From NCBI GenBank assembly GCA_963832725.1, contig CAWHVG010000002.1:930001-994000 (forward strand): DNA of 64,000 nt, given 5' to 3'. Within the stretch, counting starts at the first letter, position 1. Every line of letters begins with the position of its first letter. Under the pieces are notes generated by a model. That model was not told where the DNA came from. It was given only the letters and a program-made list of their open reading frames with translations, and did no database searches. Positions 47,684-64,000 of this stretch are shown in pieces. A program made the translations under genes and the position numbers. This stretch comes from JAEZBP01 sp963832725. Lineage in GTDB: Bacteria; Myxococcota_A; Polyangia; Polyangiales; Sandaracinaceae.

Positions 47684-48103
47684 ATGTCTGAAGAAACGTA
47701 CAGCGAAGAGACCCAAGGTGCGTCGGCGGAAGCGAAGACGCTCGGTCTGGAGCGCTGGGTCCAGTTCGGGTTCGTCCTGATCGCGGGTGTGACGTTCTTC
47801 ATCAGCGACAAGCTGATCGCCCTGATCTGGGGCTACTTCGCCGAGCCGAAGGACCTCATCGTCTCGGGTGTGGCGGCCATCCTCGGCCTGCTCACCGGCC
47901 TCCTGCTCTACCGGCATCCCCGGCTGAACCCGCTGGCCCACGAGGTCGCGGGGGAGCTGGCAAAGGTCACCTGGCCGTCGCGGCGGGAGACCTGGACCTC
48001 GACGATCGTCGTCATCGTCACCTCGATCATCGCGGCCGCGTATCTCGGCGCGTTCGACGCTCTCTGGTCCGCGTTCACGGACCTCATCTACCAGACCTCG
48101 TAG
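47684..48103 (+). CDS. secE: Preprotein translocase subunit SecE
   Basis: 139 residues with three hydrophobic segments: WVQFGFVLIAGVTFFIS, LIVSGVAAILGLLTGLLLYR and STIVVIVTSIIAAAYLGAF. The conserved cytoplasmic motif LAKVTWPSRRETW precedes the last helix. SecE clamps the SecY channel. The ATG is chosen because GAGG lies 8 bases upstream; a GTG six codons earlier is less well placed. Confidence 0.95.
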   Translation: MSEETYSEETQGASAEAKTLGLERWVQFGFVLIAGVTFFISDKLIALIWGYFAEPKDLIVSGVAAILGLLTGLLLYRHPRLNPLAHEVAGELAKVTWPSRRETWTSTIVVIVTSIIAAAYLGAFDALWSAFTDLIYQTS

Positions 48104-48180
48104 GCGGTACCGGCCCGAGGGCTCCATCTTTCGATGACCGCGGCGAGGGGGCGCCTGCCGCGGGAACCAGGACCTTTTCG

Positions 48181-48711
48181 ATGTCGAAGAAGTGGTACGT
48201 GATCCAGGCCTACTCCGGCTACGAGGGCAAGGTGAAGGCCTCGCTCGAGGAGCGGATCCGGCAGAACGGGATGGACGAGTTCTTCGGCGAGATCCTGATC
48301 CCGAAGGAGAACGTCACCGAGAACCGGCCGAGCGGGCGCCGCGTGACGAGCCGCAACTTCTACCCTGGGTACGTCTTCATCAACATGGAGATGACGGACG
48401 AGTCCTGGCACCTGGTCAAGGACACCCCCAAGGTCAGCAACTTCATCGGTGGGCGTCACCCGACGGTGGTACCCACGCCCGAGATCGCGCAGATCGCGCA
48501 GCAGGTCGCCGAGGGCGCGGCCAAGCCCAAGCCGAAGGTCGTCTTCGAGGCGGGCGACCACGTCCGGGTGATCGACGAAGCGTTCGCGAACTTCACGGGG
48601 ACGGTCGAAGAGGTCAACCACGACAAGCAGAAGGTCAAGGTCCTCGTCTCGATCTTCGGCCGCGCGACGCCGGTCGAGCTCGACTACGGCCAGGTCGAGA
48701 AGACCGTCTGA
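48181..48711 (+). CDS. nusG: Transcription termination/antitermination factor NusG
   Basis: 176 residues. The NGN domain has MSKKWYVIQAYSGYEGKVKA and NFYPGYVFINMEM; the C-terminal KOW domain has FEAGDHVRVIDEAFANFTGT. NusG links RNA polymerase to Rho or the ribosome. Second gene of the secE-nusG pair. Confidence 0.97.
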   Translation: MSKKWYVIQAYSGYEGKVKASLEERIRQNGMDEFFGEILIPKENVTENRPSGRRVTSRNFYPGYVFINMEMTDESWHLVKDTPKVSNFIGGRHPTVVPTPEIAQIAQQVAEGAAKPKPKVVFEAGDHVRVIDEAFANFTGTVEEVNHDKQKVKVLVSIFGRATPVELDYGQVEKTV

Positions 48712-48726
48712 GAGTCAACCAGCACC

Positions 48727-48768
48727 GGATTTTCCAACACTGGGATTTTCCAGCCACTTGGATTTCGA
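48727..48768 (+). repeat. Triple AT-rich direct repeat between nusG and rplK
   Basis: GGATTTTCCA at 48727 and 48743, and GGATTTCGA at 48760. Spacing is 16-17 bases. It lies in the transcript leader before rplK and is AT-rich against its surroundings. Function unknown; possibly a promoter-region or RNA-binding element. Confidence 0.5.
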
Positions 48769-48809
48769 GGGGCGCGCCATCGCCAGCGCCCCTGGGTGCG
48801 ACGGCACCC
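48769..48809 (+). promoter_or_regulatory. Two hairpins in the rplK leader
   Basis: GGGGCGC pairs with GCGCCCC (48769-48775, 48786-48792), and GGGTGC pairs with GCACCC around GACG (48794-48809). The second ends 13 bases before the rplK ATG, so folding could limit translation. This is the expected place for ribosomal-protein feedback, though no specific class is matched. Confidence 0.45.
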
Positions 48810-48822
48810 GAGGAAGCGGGTC

Positions 48823-49263
48823 ATGAAGAAGGTCACCGGACAGATCAAGCTGCAGCTCCCGGCAGGCAAGGCCAACCCCTCGCCGCCGGTCGGTCCCGCG
48901 CTCGGCCAGCACGGCGTGAATATCATGCAGTTCTGCAAGGACTTCAACTCCCGTACGCAGAAGCAGGATGGGCTGATCATCCCGGTCGTGATCACGGTCT
49001 ACGCGGACCGGAGCTTCACGTTCATCACCAAGACGCCGCCGGCGTCGGTCCTGATCAAGCGTGAGCTCGGCCTGAAGATCGGCAAGAAGCCCGGCTCGGG
49101 CTCGGCGCGTCCGAACAAGGACAAGGTCGGCCAGATCACCCAGGCGCAGCTCCGCAAGCTCGCGGAGGAGAAGATCCAGGACATGAACGCCGCCTCGATC
49201 GAGACGGCGATGAAGTCCCTGGCGGGCACGGCCCGCTCGATGGGCGTCGACGTCGTCGACTGA
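48823..49263 (+). CDS. rplK: 50S ribosomal protein L11
   Basis: 146 residues: GQIKLQLPAGKANPSPPVGP, ALGQHGVNIMQFCKDFN, and ITQAQLRKLAEEKIQDMNA in the C-terminal domain. L11 binds the GTPase-associated region of 23S rRNA. Normal length and start. Confidence 0.98.
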   Translation: MKKVTGQIKLQLPAGKANPSPPVGPALGQHGVNIMQFCKDFNSRTQKQDGLIIPVVITVYADRSFTFITKTPPASVLIKRELGLKIGKKPGSGSARPNKDKVGQITQAQLRKLAEEKIQDMNAASIETAMKSLAGTARSMGVDVVD

Positions 49264-49397
49264 CCCTTGCCAGCCCGCCACGGGCACACCAGAGATTCGC
49301 GTCCGGCGTTCGGCCGGCGCATACCACGACAGCGTGGGAGGCGAGCTCCGGGTAAGCCGTCGGATGACGGTCCCCGTCTCGCCACGAGGAGGATGAG
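49264..49397 (+). promoter_or_regulatory. Structured rplA leader
   Basis: 134 bases between rplK and rplA. GGCGAG (49340-49345) pairs with CTCGCC (49378-49383), enclosing CCGTC-GGAT-GACGG (49357-49370). GAGGAGG follows and serves rplA. Because rplJ starts one base after rplA, any L1 or L10 feedback site for the rplA-J-L transcript is more likely here than directly before rplJ. Confidence 0.45.
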
Positions 49398-50105
49398 ATG
49401 AAACCCGGTAGAAGGCGAAGCGAGGCGATTGCCAAGGTCGATCGTGCCCGCCTCTACGCGCTCACCGAGGCCTGCGAGCTCGTGAAGGAGGCGTCTTTCG
49501 CCAAGTTCGACGAGAGCGTGGACCTGGCGGTCCGGCTCGGCGTGAATCCCAAGCACGCCGATCAGATGGTCCGCGGCGCAACGGTCTTGCCGCATGGTAT
49601 CGGCAAGACCGTCCGCGTTCTGGTGTTCGCGAAGGGCGAGAAGGCGAACGAGGCCGAGGCAGCCGGTGCCGATTTCGTGGGCGCCGACGACCTGGTCCAG
49701 AAGGTCCAGGAGGGCTGGCTCGATTTCGACACCGTCGTGGCGACCCCCGACATGATGGGTCAGGTCGGCCGGCTCGGGCGTGTGCTCGGTCCGCGTGGCC
49801 TCATGCCCAACCCCAAGGTCGGGACGGTCACCTTCGACGTGACCAAGGCCGTCAGCGACGTGAAGGCCGGCAAGGTCGAGTTCCGCGTCGAGCGCGCGGG
49901 CATCGTCCACGCGCCGGTCGGCAAGCGCTCGTTCGATCCCGACAAGCTGGCGGGGAACTCGCGCGCTCTGTTGGATGCCCTCTTGCGCGCGAAGCCCGCG
50001 TCTGCCAAGGGGACGTACCTCCGGAGCATCACGTTGAGCACCACGATGGGCCCGGGCATCAGAATCGACCCCGCGAGCATCGCGGCGGCGACGGCGGAGG
50101 CCTGA
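49398..50105 (+). CDS. rplA: 50S ribosomal protein L1
   Basis: 235 residues with the L1 hallmarks SVDLAVRLGVNPKHADQMVR, GTVTFDVTKAVSDVKAGKVE, and GLMPNPK. L1 forms the stalk that handles deacylated tRNA and is an operon repressor in E. coli. Confidence 0.98.
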   Translation: MKPGRRRSEAIAKVDRARLYALTEACELVKEASFAKFDESVDLAVRLGVNPKHADQMVRGATVLPHGIGKTVRVLVFAKGEKANEAEAAGADFVGADDLVQKVQEGWLDFDTVVATPDMMGQVGRLGRVLGPRGLMPNPKVGTVTFDVTKAVSDVKAGKVEFRVERAGIVHAPVGKRSFDPDKLAGNSRALLDALLRAKPASAKGTYLRSITLSTTMGPGIRIDPASIAAATAEA

Positions 50106-50106
50106 C

Positions 50107-50655
50107 ATGGGTACGCGCGCAATGAAGGCCGAGGTCGTCGGAGAGGTGAAGGAGCGTTTCGATCGCGCGACCGCGGTCGTGCTCGTGAACTTCGCCGGCA
50201 TCGACGTCCCCAGCATCACCGAGCTGCGCTCCCGCTTCCGCGAGGCGGGGGTCGTGTACAAGGTGGTGAAGAACCGCCTCATCAAGCAGGCGCTCAAGGG
50301 CGGCCCGCTCGATGCTCACGATGGCCTCTGGAAGTCGCTCACCGGAATGACGGGGGTGGCTTGGTCGTTCGAGGATCCCTCGGTCGCGGCCAAGATCATC
50401 AGCAAGTTCCGCAAGGAGAGCGACGACAACGAGAAGCTCGAGGTCAAGGGCGGCATCATGGAGGGCGAGTTCCTCACCGGGGAGCGGGTCGAGCGTGAGC
50501 TCGCGACGCTTCCGGGCAAGGACGAGCTCCGCGCCATGTTGCTGGCGCAGATGAACGCTCCGGCCCAGAGCCTGGTCCGCCAGGTGATGGCTCCGGCCCA
50601 GAACCTCCTCTACGCGCTCGACGCCCGCCGCCGCCAGCTGGAAGGCCAGGGCTAG
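50107..50655 (+). CDS. rplJ: 50S ribosomal protein L10
   Basis: 182 residues. The rRNA-binding half has VVLVNFAGIDVPSITELRSR and YKVVKNRLIKQAL; the C-terminal helix binds L7/L12 dimers. It starts one base after rplA, so the two are translationally coupled. Confidence 0.97.
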   Translation: MGTRAMKAEVVGEVKERFDRATAVVLVNFAGIDVPSITELRSRFREAGVVYKVVKNRLIKQALKGGPLDAHDGLWKSLTGMTGVAWSFEDPSVAAKIISKFRKESDDNEKLEVKGGIMEGEFLTGERVERELATLPGKDELRAMLLAQMNAPAQSLVRQVMAPAQNLLYALDARRRQLEGQG

Positions 50656-50778
50656 TCGCAACGGGAGGGCCCAGTCCTCCCAAAACGGTCGACACCGCCT
50701 GCGGGCGGGAATCAAAGAACATATTCGCACACTGTACAGACCCCAGTGAGCGGCTTGGATGAAGAAGGATCTAGGACG

Positions 50779-51156
50779 ATGGCGAACATGAATGTGGATC
50801 AGATGGTGGAGGAGCTCAGCTCCTGGACCGTCATGGACGTGGCCAACCTCGTGAAGCAGCTCGAGGAAAAGTGGGGCGTCTCGGCTGCGCCGGTCGCGGT
50901 TGCCGGTGCCGGCCCGGCTGCCCCGGCGGAGGCCGTCGAGGAGCAGACCGAGTTCACGGTCGAGCTCACCGAGGCAGGCGCCAAGAAGATCAACGTCATC
51001 AAGGCGGTCCGCGAGGTCACCGCGCTCGGCCTGGCCGACGCGAAGAACCTGGTCGAGAGCGCTCCGAAGGCCGTCAAGGAGAACGTCTCCAAGGAAGAGG
51101 CCGAGGAGATCAAGAAGAAGCTCGAGGACGCCGGGGCGAAGGTCACGCTCAAGTAG
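50779..51156 (+). CDS. rplL: 50S ribosomal protein L7/L12
   Basis: 125 residues: N-terminal dimer helices, an Ala/Pro hinge (APVAVAGAGPAAPAEA), and the factor-binding domain EFTVELTEAGAKKINVIKAV, TALGLADAKNLVESAP. Recruits elongation factors. The ATG of MANMNVDQMVEEL is preceded by AGGAC. Confidence 0.98.
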   Translation: MANMNVDQMVEELSSWTVMDVANLVKQLEEKWGVSAAPVAVAGAGPAAPAEAVEEQTEFTVELTEAGAKKINVIKAVREVTALGLADAKNLVESAPKAVKENVSKEEAEEIKKKLEDAGAKVTLK

Positions 51157-51471
51157 TGCACCTTCCCTCGTTCAGTCTGGGTTCGTGCCCGCGACGCGGC
51201 GTCCTTCCGGCAGCCCGGCCGGAAGGATGCTCCGTCGTCTGTGGCGTCTTGGTATTTCCGCTGCCGAACGGCTGCGGCGCGGGGGACATGCATCCTCCGC
51301 CCGCGGGCGTTTAAGCGTCGCCTCTTCAGGCGCCTCGACCCCGCCGCGCGGGGCGCCTCCGGGTTCTGATCGCTCGCTTTGCTTTATGGACGGTGGGACT
51401 GGGGTGGCCCCCCACGTCACCTGCGATGACCGGCGCAGCGTTTACTTCGGTCGACAGGGAGCTCCGCGAAA
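51157..51471 (+). other. rplL-rpoB intergenic region with stem-loop
   Basis: A perfect 10-bp stem, TCCTTCCGGC (51202-51211) with GCCGGAAGGA (51218-51227), is not followed by a U tract. In E. coli the same interval holds a partial attenuator and an RNase III site that set the ratio of ribosomal protein to polymerase messages, so an analogous role is likely. No gene is present. Confidence 0.6.
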
Positions 51472-55668
<4,197 letters not shown>

Positions 55669-55672
55669 TCCA

Positions 55673-59944
<4,272 letters not shown>

Positions 59945-59972
59945 CCCTCCAAGACGCTCCCGCGAGCACGGC

Positions 59973-60006
59973 ACGGCGCTGCTTTCCTTCGGGAGGGCGG
60001 CGCCGT
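59973..60006 (+). terminator. UUCG-capped terminator of the rpoBC operon
   Basis: ACGGCGCTGCTTTCC and GGAGGGCGGCGCCGT form a 15-bp stem (with three G-U pairs) closed by TTCG. It starts 29 bases after the rpoC stop and is followed by CGTCGTTTGG, a weak U tract. Confidence 0.8.
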
Positions 60007-60186
60007 CGTCGTTTGGCGCACCACGCTCGTTCTTGCGGCGCTGCGATCACCGCGCGACGACGAGGCTCCACGGGGCTTGCCGCGGCTCCCCTCCGGATTG
60101 GGTGACCTGCCGGATCGGGCGGCTTGCCAGGTCGGATGACTGGCCGGCTCCGGGGATCCGGGAGCCGCCCTCTCGTCACGGCGAGC

Positions 60187-60411
60187 TCAGCCTGCGGGCT
60201 CGGGCCGCTCCTCGTTCTGCCCATCGCGATAGAGCAGGTCACGGGCCGCGCGGATGGCCTCGGCGGTCGCGTAGGCCGCCTGCCGGTGGGCGGTGCGACA
60301 ACCTTCGGGGTCGCCGCGCAAGGCGGCGGCGAGCTGCTGGTGGAACGCGCACATGGCGTCGGCGACGAAGTGTTGCGCACGCTGGATCGTGAGCAGGTGG
60401 CGGGTCTGCAT
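60187..60411 (-). CDS. Small hypothetical helical protein
   Basis: 74 residues from MQTRHLLTIQRAQHFVADAM; two or three amphipathic helices (HQQLAAALRGDPEGCRTAHR, YATAEAIRAARDLLYRDGQ). No signal peptide or known domain. The ATG is chosen because coding composition starts there. Confidence 0.55.
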   Translation of the reverse strand: MQTRHLLTIQRAQHFVADAMCAFHQQLAAALRGDPEGCRTAHRQAAYATAEAIRAARDLLYRDGQNEERPEPAG

Positions 60412-60727
60412 TCGGGTCCCTCTTGCGTGATTTCGAACAAGCACCGAGCAAGCGGCGGTCCAGCGAACGCGCGCACTCGCTCCCGTGCGGCTGCTCCGCG
60501 GCGCCGCCTCATTCGTGGCGGGCCGCCACGCGCCCTGGGACCGAGCCACGCTCGGGGGCTCTCGCGCGCGCCGCGGTGTACGGACCGCGACGGAGGGAAC
60601 CCGCTCTGGTGACGCGGGCGCAGACTCGTCGCTCGGGCTGTCGACCACTTCCGGGCGGTGGTCGACGATCATGGTCCCCCGCTTCTCGCCGGCTGGCGCG
60701 AAGCGGGTCGAGTATGCTGAGCGCGCG
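60412..60727. other. Spacer before acyl-CoA dehydrogenase
   Basis: No supported gene. The divergent promoters of the small hypothetical gene and the dehydrogenase should be here; a weak TATGCT lies just before the dehydrogenase start. Confidence 0.4.
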
Positions 60728-61870
60728 ATGAGCTATCTCTTCGAGACGGATGAGCACCGCGCGCTGAGAGCGGAGGTGCGACGTTGGGCTGCCCGCGAGA
60801 TCGCGCCGCACGCGCATGCGTGGGAAGAGCAGGGCGAGTTCCCGCTCGCGCTCTACGGGAAGGCGGGCGAGGCCTCGATCCTGGGCATCGCCTACTCCGA
60901 GGACGTCGGAGGCAGCGGTGGCGACGCGACGCACATGCTCGTGTCTGCGGAGGAGATGATCCTCGCCGGGCATTCGGTCGGCACCTGCGTGGGGCTCGGC
61001 AGTCACGCGATCGCGCTGCCTCCCATCCTGAAGCACGGCACGCCGGAGCAGCGGGAACGCTTCGTTCGCCCGGTCTTGCGCGGCGAGAAGGTGGCGGCCT
61101 TGGCGATCACCGAGCCGGGAGGGGGCAGCGACGTCGCCGCGCTCCGGACCCGCGCGACTCGCGATGGCGACTTCTTCGTGGTGAACGGGAGCAAGACCTT
61201 CATCACGTCGGGGTGCCGCGCGGACTTCGTGACGGCGGCGGTCCGAACGGGGGGCGAAGGCCACGGCGGGGTCTCGCTCTTGGTCATCGAACGGGGGACG
61301 CCGGGGTTCTCGGTCAGCAAGAAGCTCGAGAAGACCGGCTGGTGGGCCAGCGACACGGCGGAGCTCGCGTTCGAGGACTGCCGGGTGCCGGCCTCGAACC
61401 TGATCGGCATCGAGAACGCGGGCTTCATCGCCATCATGACCAACTTCACCCAGGAGCGGCTGATGTTGGCGGGGCAGTGTGTGGCCATCGCCGAGCTGGC
61501 GCTGCGCGAAGCGAGCGCGTATGCGAAGGAGCGGAGGGCGTTCGGGCGACCGGTGGCCGGCTTCCAGGTCATCCGCCACAAGCTCGCCGACATGGCGACC
61601 AAGCTGGCCGCGGCGCGCTCGCTGACCGGGGAGCTCGCCGTTCGGTACGCGCGCGGCGAAGAGGATCCGGCCCTCGCCGCGATGGCCAAGAACGCGGCCA
61701 CCGACATGTGCTCGGAGGTCGTGGATCAGGCGGTCCAGATCCACGGCGGCTACGGCTACATGCGCGAAGTGTTGGTCGAGCGCCTCTACCGCGACGCGCG
61801 GCTCTATCCGATCGGCGGCGGCACGCGCGAGATCATGAACGAGATCATCTGCAAGACGCGCGGATTCTGA
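60728..61870 (+). CDS. Acyl-CoA dehydrogenase
   Basis: 380 residues, full-length acyl-CoA dehydrogenase. Family features: EMILAGHSVGTCVGLGSHAI, the FAD/substrate loop ALAITEPGGGSDVAALRTRA, FFVVNGSKTFITSG, ERRAFGRPVAGFQVIRHKLA and the C-terminal VQIHGGYGYMREVLVERLYR followed by RDARLYPIGGGTREI. It oxidises an acyl-CoA to the enoyl-CoA and passes electrons to ETF, encoded at 35-37 kb. The exact chain length cannot be told. The ATG at MSYLFETDEHRAL is the family start. Confidence 0.93.
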   Translation: MSYLFETDEHRALRAEVRRWAAREIAPHAHAWEEQGEFPLALYGKAGEASILGIAYSEDVGGSGGDATHMLVSAEEMILAGHSVGTCVGLGSHAIALPPILKHGTPEQRERFVRPVLRGEKVAALAITEPGGGSDVAALRTRATRDGDFFVVNGSKTFITSGCRADFVTAAVRTGGEGHGGVSLLVIERGTPGFSVSKKLEKTGWWASDTAELAFEDCRVPASNLIGIENAGFIAIMTNFTQERLMLAGQCVAIAELALREASAYAKERRAFGRPVAGFQVIRHKLADMATKLAAARSLTGELAVRYARGEEDPALAAMAKNAATDMCSEVVDQAVQIHGGYGYMREVLVERLYRDARLYPIGGGTREIMNEIICKTRGF

Positions 61871-61906
61871 CGGGGCGAGCTCGCGTCCGAACGAGTCTGC
61901 CGACCT

Positions 61907-63239
61907 TCAGCGCCGGATCACGTCGAGGACGAGCGGCTGCACGCCCGGCGCGCGTCCTTTGATCTCGAATGCGGCGGCGACGCGCTCGGCGTGCGGCTTG
62001 GTGCCTGCGCGAGCACGCACGTGCAGCTCGGCGACCACGTCGCCTTCCTTCACCCGGTCGCCGCGGGTCGCCTTCAGCACGATGCCGACCGCGGGGTCGA
62101 CGTCCTGATCGGCGCGGGTGCGGCCGGCGCCGAGCGCGACGCCGGTGAGCCCGACCTCGAGCGCGTCGATGCGATGCACGAACCCGCTCTTCTGCGCCTT
62201 CACGCGGACGATCGAGGGTGCCTTCGGGAGCCGATCGGGCTCGTCCACGACGCGGGCGTCGCCGCCCTGTGCTTCCACCACGCGCCGCATGCACGCCGCG
62301 GCCTCGCCCTCGTCGATCGCCTTCTGCATGAGCGCGCGCGCCGCCGCCTCGGTCTTCGCGACCTTGGCCAGCGCGCAGCATCTCGGCGCCGAGCACGAAC
62401 GTGACCTCTTTCAGGTCGCTCGGACCGCCGCCGTGCAGCACCTCGATCGCCTCGCGGGTCTCGAGCGCGTTGCCGACGGTGCGGCCGAGCGGCGACTCCA
62501 TCGTGGTGAGCACGGCCGTGACCTGCTTCTTCGCGAGCTTGCCGACCCGCACCAGCGAGCTCGCCAACGCCCGCGCGTCGTCCAGCGTCTTCATGAACGC
62601 GCCGCGGCCGACCTTCACGTCCAGCACCAGGCCGTCGATGCCCTCCGCCAGCTTCTTGGAGAGGATCGACGCGGTGATGAGCGGGATGGACTCCACGGTC
62701 GCCGTGACGTCGCGCAGGGCGTAGAGCTTCTTGTCCGCGGGTGCGATGTCGGCGGTCTGACCGATCAGCGCGCAGCCGAGATCGCGCACCTGGGCGATGA
62801 AGCGCTCGACCGGCATCGAGACCGAGAAACCGGGGATGGCCTCCAGCTTGTCGAGCGTGCCTCCCGTGTGCCCGAGCCCGCGTCCGCTCACCATCGGCAC
62901 GTGCACACCGCAGGCGGCGACGATCGGTGCCAGGCAGATCGAGACCTTGTCGCCCACGCCGCCGGTCGAGTGTTTGTCGACGTGCCGTCCGGCTTTTCCG
63001 GTCAGCTTCACCACCCGCCCGCTGTCGCGCATGGCCAGAGTGAGCGCGGTGGTCTCCTTCGGCGTCATCCCGCGCAGGAAGATCGCCATCGCGAGCGCGC
63101 TCATCTGGTAGTCGGCGACGTCGCCGGCGGTGAAGCCTTCGACGAGCGATCGGATCTCGGTCTCGCTCAGCTCCCTGCCGTCACGCTTGTGGGCGATCAG
63201 CTCGGGGACGGTGCGGAGGGCATTTCGGGTGCGCGCCAT
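61907..63239 (-). pseudogene. deoA: Thymidine/pyrimidine-nucleoside phosphorylase, frameshifted
   Basis: The N-terminal part has RTVPELIAHKRDGRELSETE, DKHSTGGVGDKVS (phosphate/substrate loop), MVSGRGLGHTGGTLDKLEAI and LDVKVGRGAFMKTL. It breaks after LGAEMLR near 62372 and resumes one frame later with LAKVAKTEAAARALMQKAID, ending with the family's C-terminal domain. One extra base explains it; there is no GATC here. About 443 residues when repaired. The enzyme converts thymidine or other pyrimidine nucleosides to base plus (deoxy)ribose-1-phosphate. The choice between DeoA and Pdp is not certain. Confidence 0.82.
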
Positions 63240-63395
63240 GGCCGGCGAGCCTACGGCAAGTCGCGGCGGACGACCAAAACAGCGGCGCGTGTCGCGGAAT
63301 GAAGCGGCCCCGTCGGACCGTTCTCGGGATCGTCCGTCACGCCGGCTCACGAACGTTTTTCGCCGCGCTCGGGCTCGCAGGATAGGTTTCCGGGC

Positions 63396-64000
63396 ATGCG
63401 TCGAAAGAGCACCTTGGTCTGGGGCGGGCTCGCGCTCGTCGTGATCGCGCTGATCGCGATCAACGTCGCGCTCCGCGAAGATCCGGAGCCGGAGTTCACG
63501 CCGATGCCGGAGTCGCGCGCGCCGATGGTGGAGGTGCGGCTCGAGGAGACCGACGCCGGACAGGCTCCTGCTGCGGTCGCGCACTTCATCGAGCCGATCG
63601 CGAACGACGAGCCCGCCGCCGGAGGGGAGGGCGAAGCCGAGACCGAGACGGCCGAAGCCCCGGAGGCGCCGGAGACGGCCGGCTGCGACAACCCCTTCGT
63701 TCCCTCTGCGCCGGGCGAATGGCGCCGCTACACGTGGCAGCAGAGCGGGCTCGATCAGGTGGCCGAGCTCCGCGTCGAGGCGGTCGCCGCGCGCGAGCTC
63801 CCGACGGGCCAGCGCGAGATTGCCTGGAGCGTAGAGATCACCTCGGCCGAGGACGGCTCCCCGCTCGCGCGGGAGCAGCTCACCACGCGATGCACTTTCG
63901 GCCGCGGCGCCGAGGAGCCTTGGTTCGGCATCCTGGAGCGGAGCCGCGGGCTCACGCCGATCGACTCGCCCGAGCGCTGGCGCTGGCCTTCGCATCTGAG
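63396..64000 (+). CDS. Membrane-anchored acidic protein, 3' end outside window
   Basis: The frame is open to the right edge. A basic start (MRRKS) and one helix (TLVWGGLALVVIALIAINVA) anchor it in the inner membrane. An acidic Glu/Pro/Ala linker follows, then a beta-rich domain starting CDNPFVPSAPGEWRRYTWQQ. Not recognised as a named family. Domain and full length need the missing 3' part. Confidence 0.65.
   Translation, partial: MRRKSTLVWGGLALVVIALIAINVALREDPEPEFTPMPESRAPMVEVRLEETDAGQAPAAVAHFIEPIANDEPAAGGEGEAETETAEAPEAPETAGCDNPFVPSAPGEWRRYTWQQSGLDQVAELRVEAVAARELPTGQREIAWSVEITSAEDGSPLAREQLTTRCTFGRGAEEPWFGILERSRGLTPIDSPERWRWPSHL

Noticed and set aside
49264..49397. Calling this a defined L10 or L1 leader class
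   Set aside because: The stems are real, but I could not match the specific consensus of either leader by eye.

Overview
The window looks like chromosomal DNA of a high-GC member of the Myxococcota, probably a Polyangia or Sandaracinaceae-like lineage. The evidence is a frameshifted secreted protein ending in a MYXO-CTERM-type sorting tail, an AgmX/PglI-type zinc-ribbon plus GYF protein, lipoproteins with Asp-Ala-Gly linkers, cysteine-pair-rich surface proteins and a sigma-54-like promoter. The lineage is inferred from gene content alone.

Layout. 0-8.5 kb: secreted and surface proteins (a c-type heme/TolB-like protein, a fatty acid desaturase, a MYXO-CTERM protein, a membrane protein with discoidin-like repeats), then a possible peptide-modification pair: a zinc-ribbon/lipobox protein with three AYGxxP motifs followed by a radical SAM/SPASM enzyme. 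8.5-12.4 kb: CLC chloride channel, stand-alone EAL protein, YqeY. 12.7-26.1 kb: an accessory, defence-rich island: broken orphan AbiEi, a winged-helix-like protein, a LamG lipoprotein, a Gabija-like GajA/GajB pair, a GmrSD-like DUF262/HNH nuclease, an AvcD-like dCTP deaminase, GATC-phased degenerate repeats, a remnant of a second DUF262 tail, an AbiEi/AbiEii toxin-antitoxin pair with a 14-bp-arm palindromic operator, and the 5' stub of a large helicase. 26.3-45.5 kb: metabolic and envelope genes (zinc alcohol dehydrogenase, DUF429, ComEA-like HhH protein, leucyl aminopeptidase, AgmX-like protein, TetR-etfB-etfA, thioesterase, formyltransferase-like protein, plsY with an M16-like protein, sigma factor, TPR lipoprotein). 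45.5-60.0 kb: the classic block promoter - tRNA Thr, Tyr, Gly, Thr - tuf - rpmG - tRNA-Trp - secE - nusG - rplK - rplA - rplJ - rplL - rpoB - rpoC, closed by a UUCG-capped hairpin. 60-64 kb: acyl-CoA dehydrogenase, thymidine/pyrimidine phosphorylase and a partial membrane-anchored protein.

The most striking cross-cutting signal is that many genes, including housekeeping ones such as etfB, are broken by single-base lesions, and most of these sit exactly where a GATC is expected but GATTC or GAATC is found (sometimes GATT). Repairing GATC restores the conserved reading frame, or a plausible stop, in gene after gene. This is most simply a systematic base-calling error at methylated GATC sites, so many apparent pseudogenes here are probably intact. 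A real GATC-directed mutational process is the less likely alternative.

Functional links: the tRNA-tuf-sec-nus-ribosomal-RNAP block is the core gene-expression cluster; TetR-etfB-etfA and the distant acyl-CoA dehydrogenase fit fatty acid oxidation; plsY and the desaturase belong to membrane lipid synthesis; the 12.7-26.1 kb island combines several unrelated antiphage modules with debris of others, as is typical of a defence-island turnover site.
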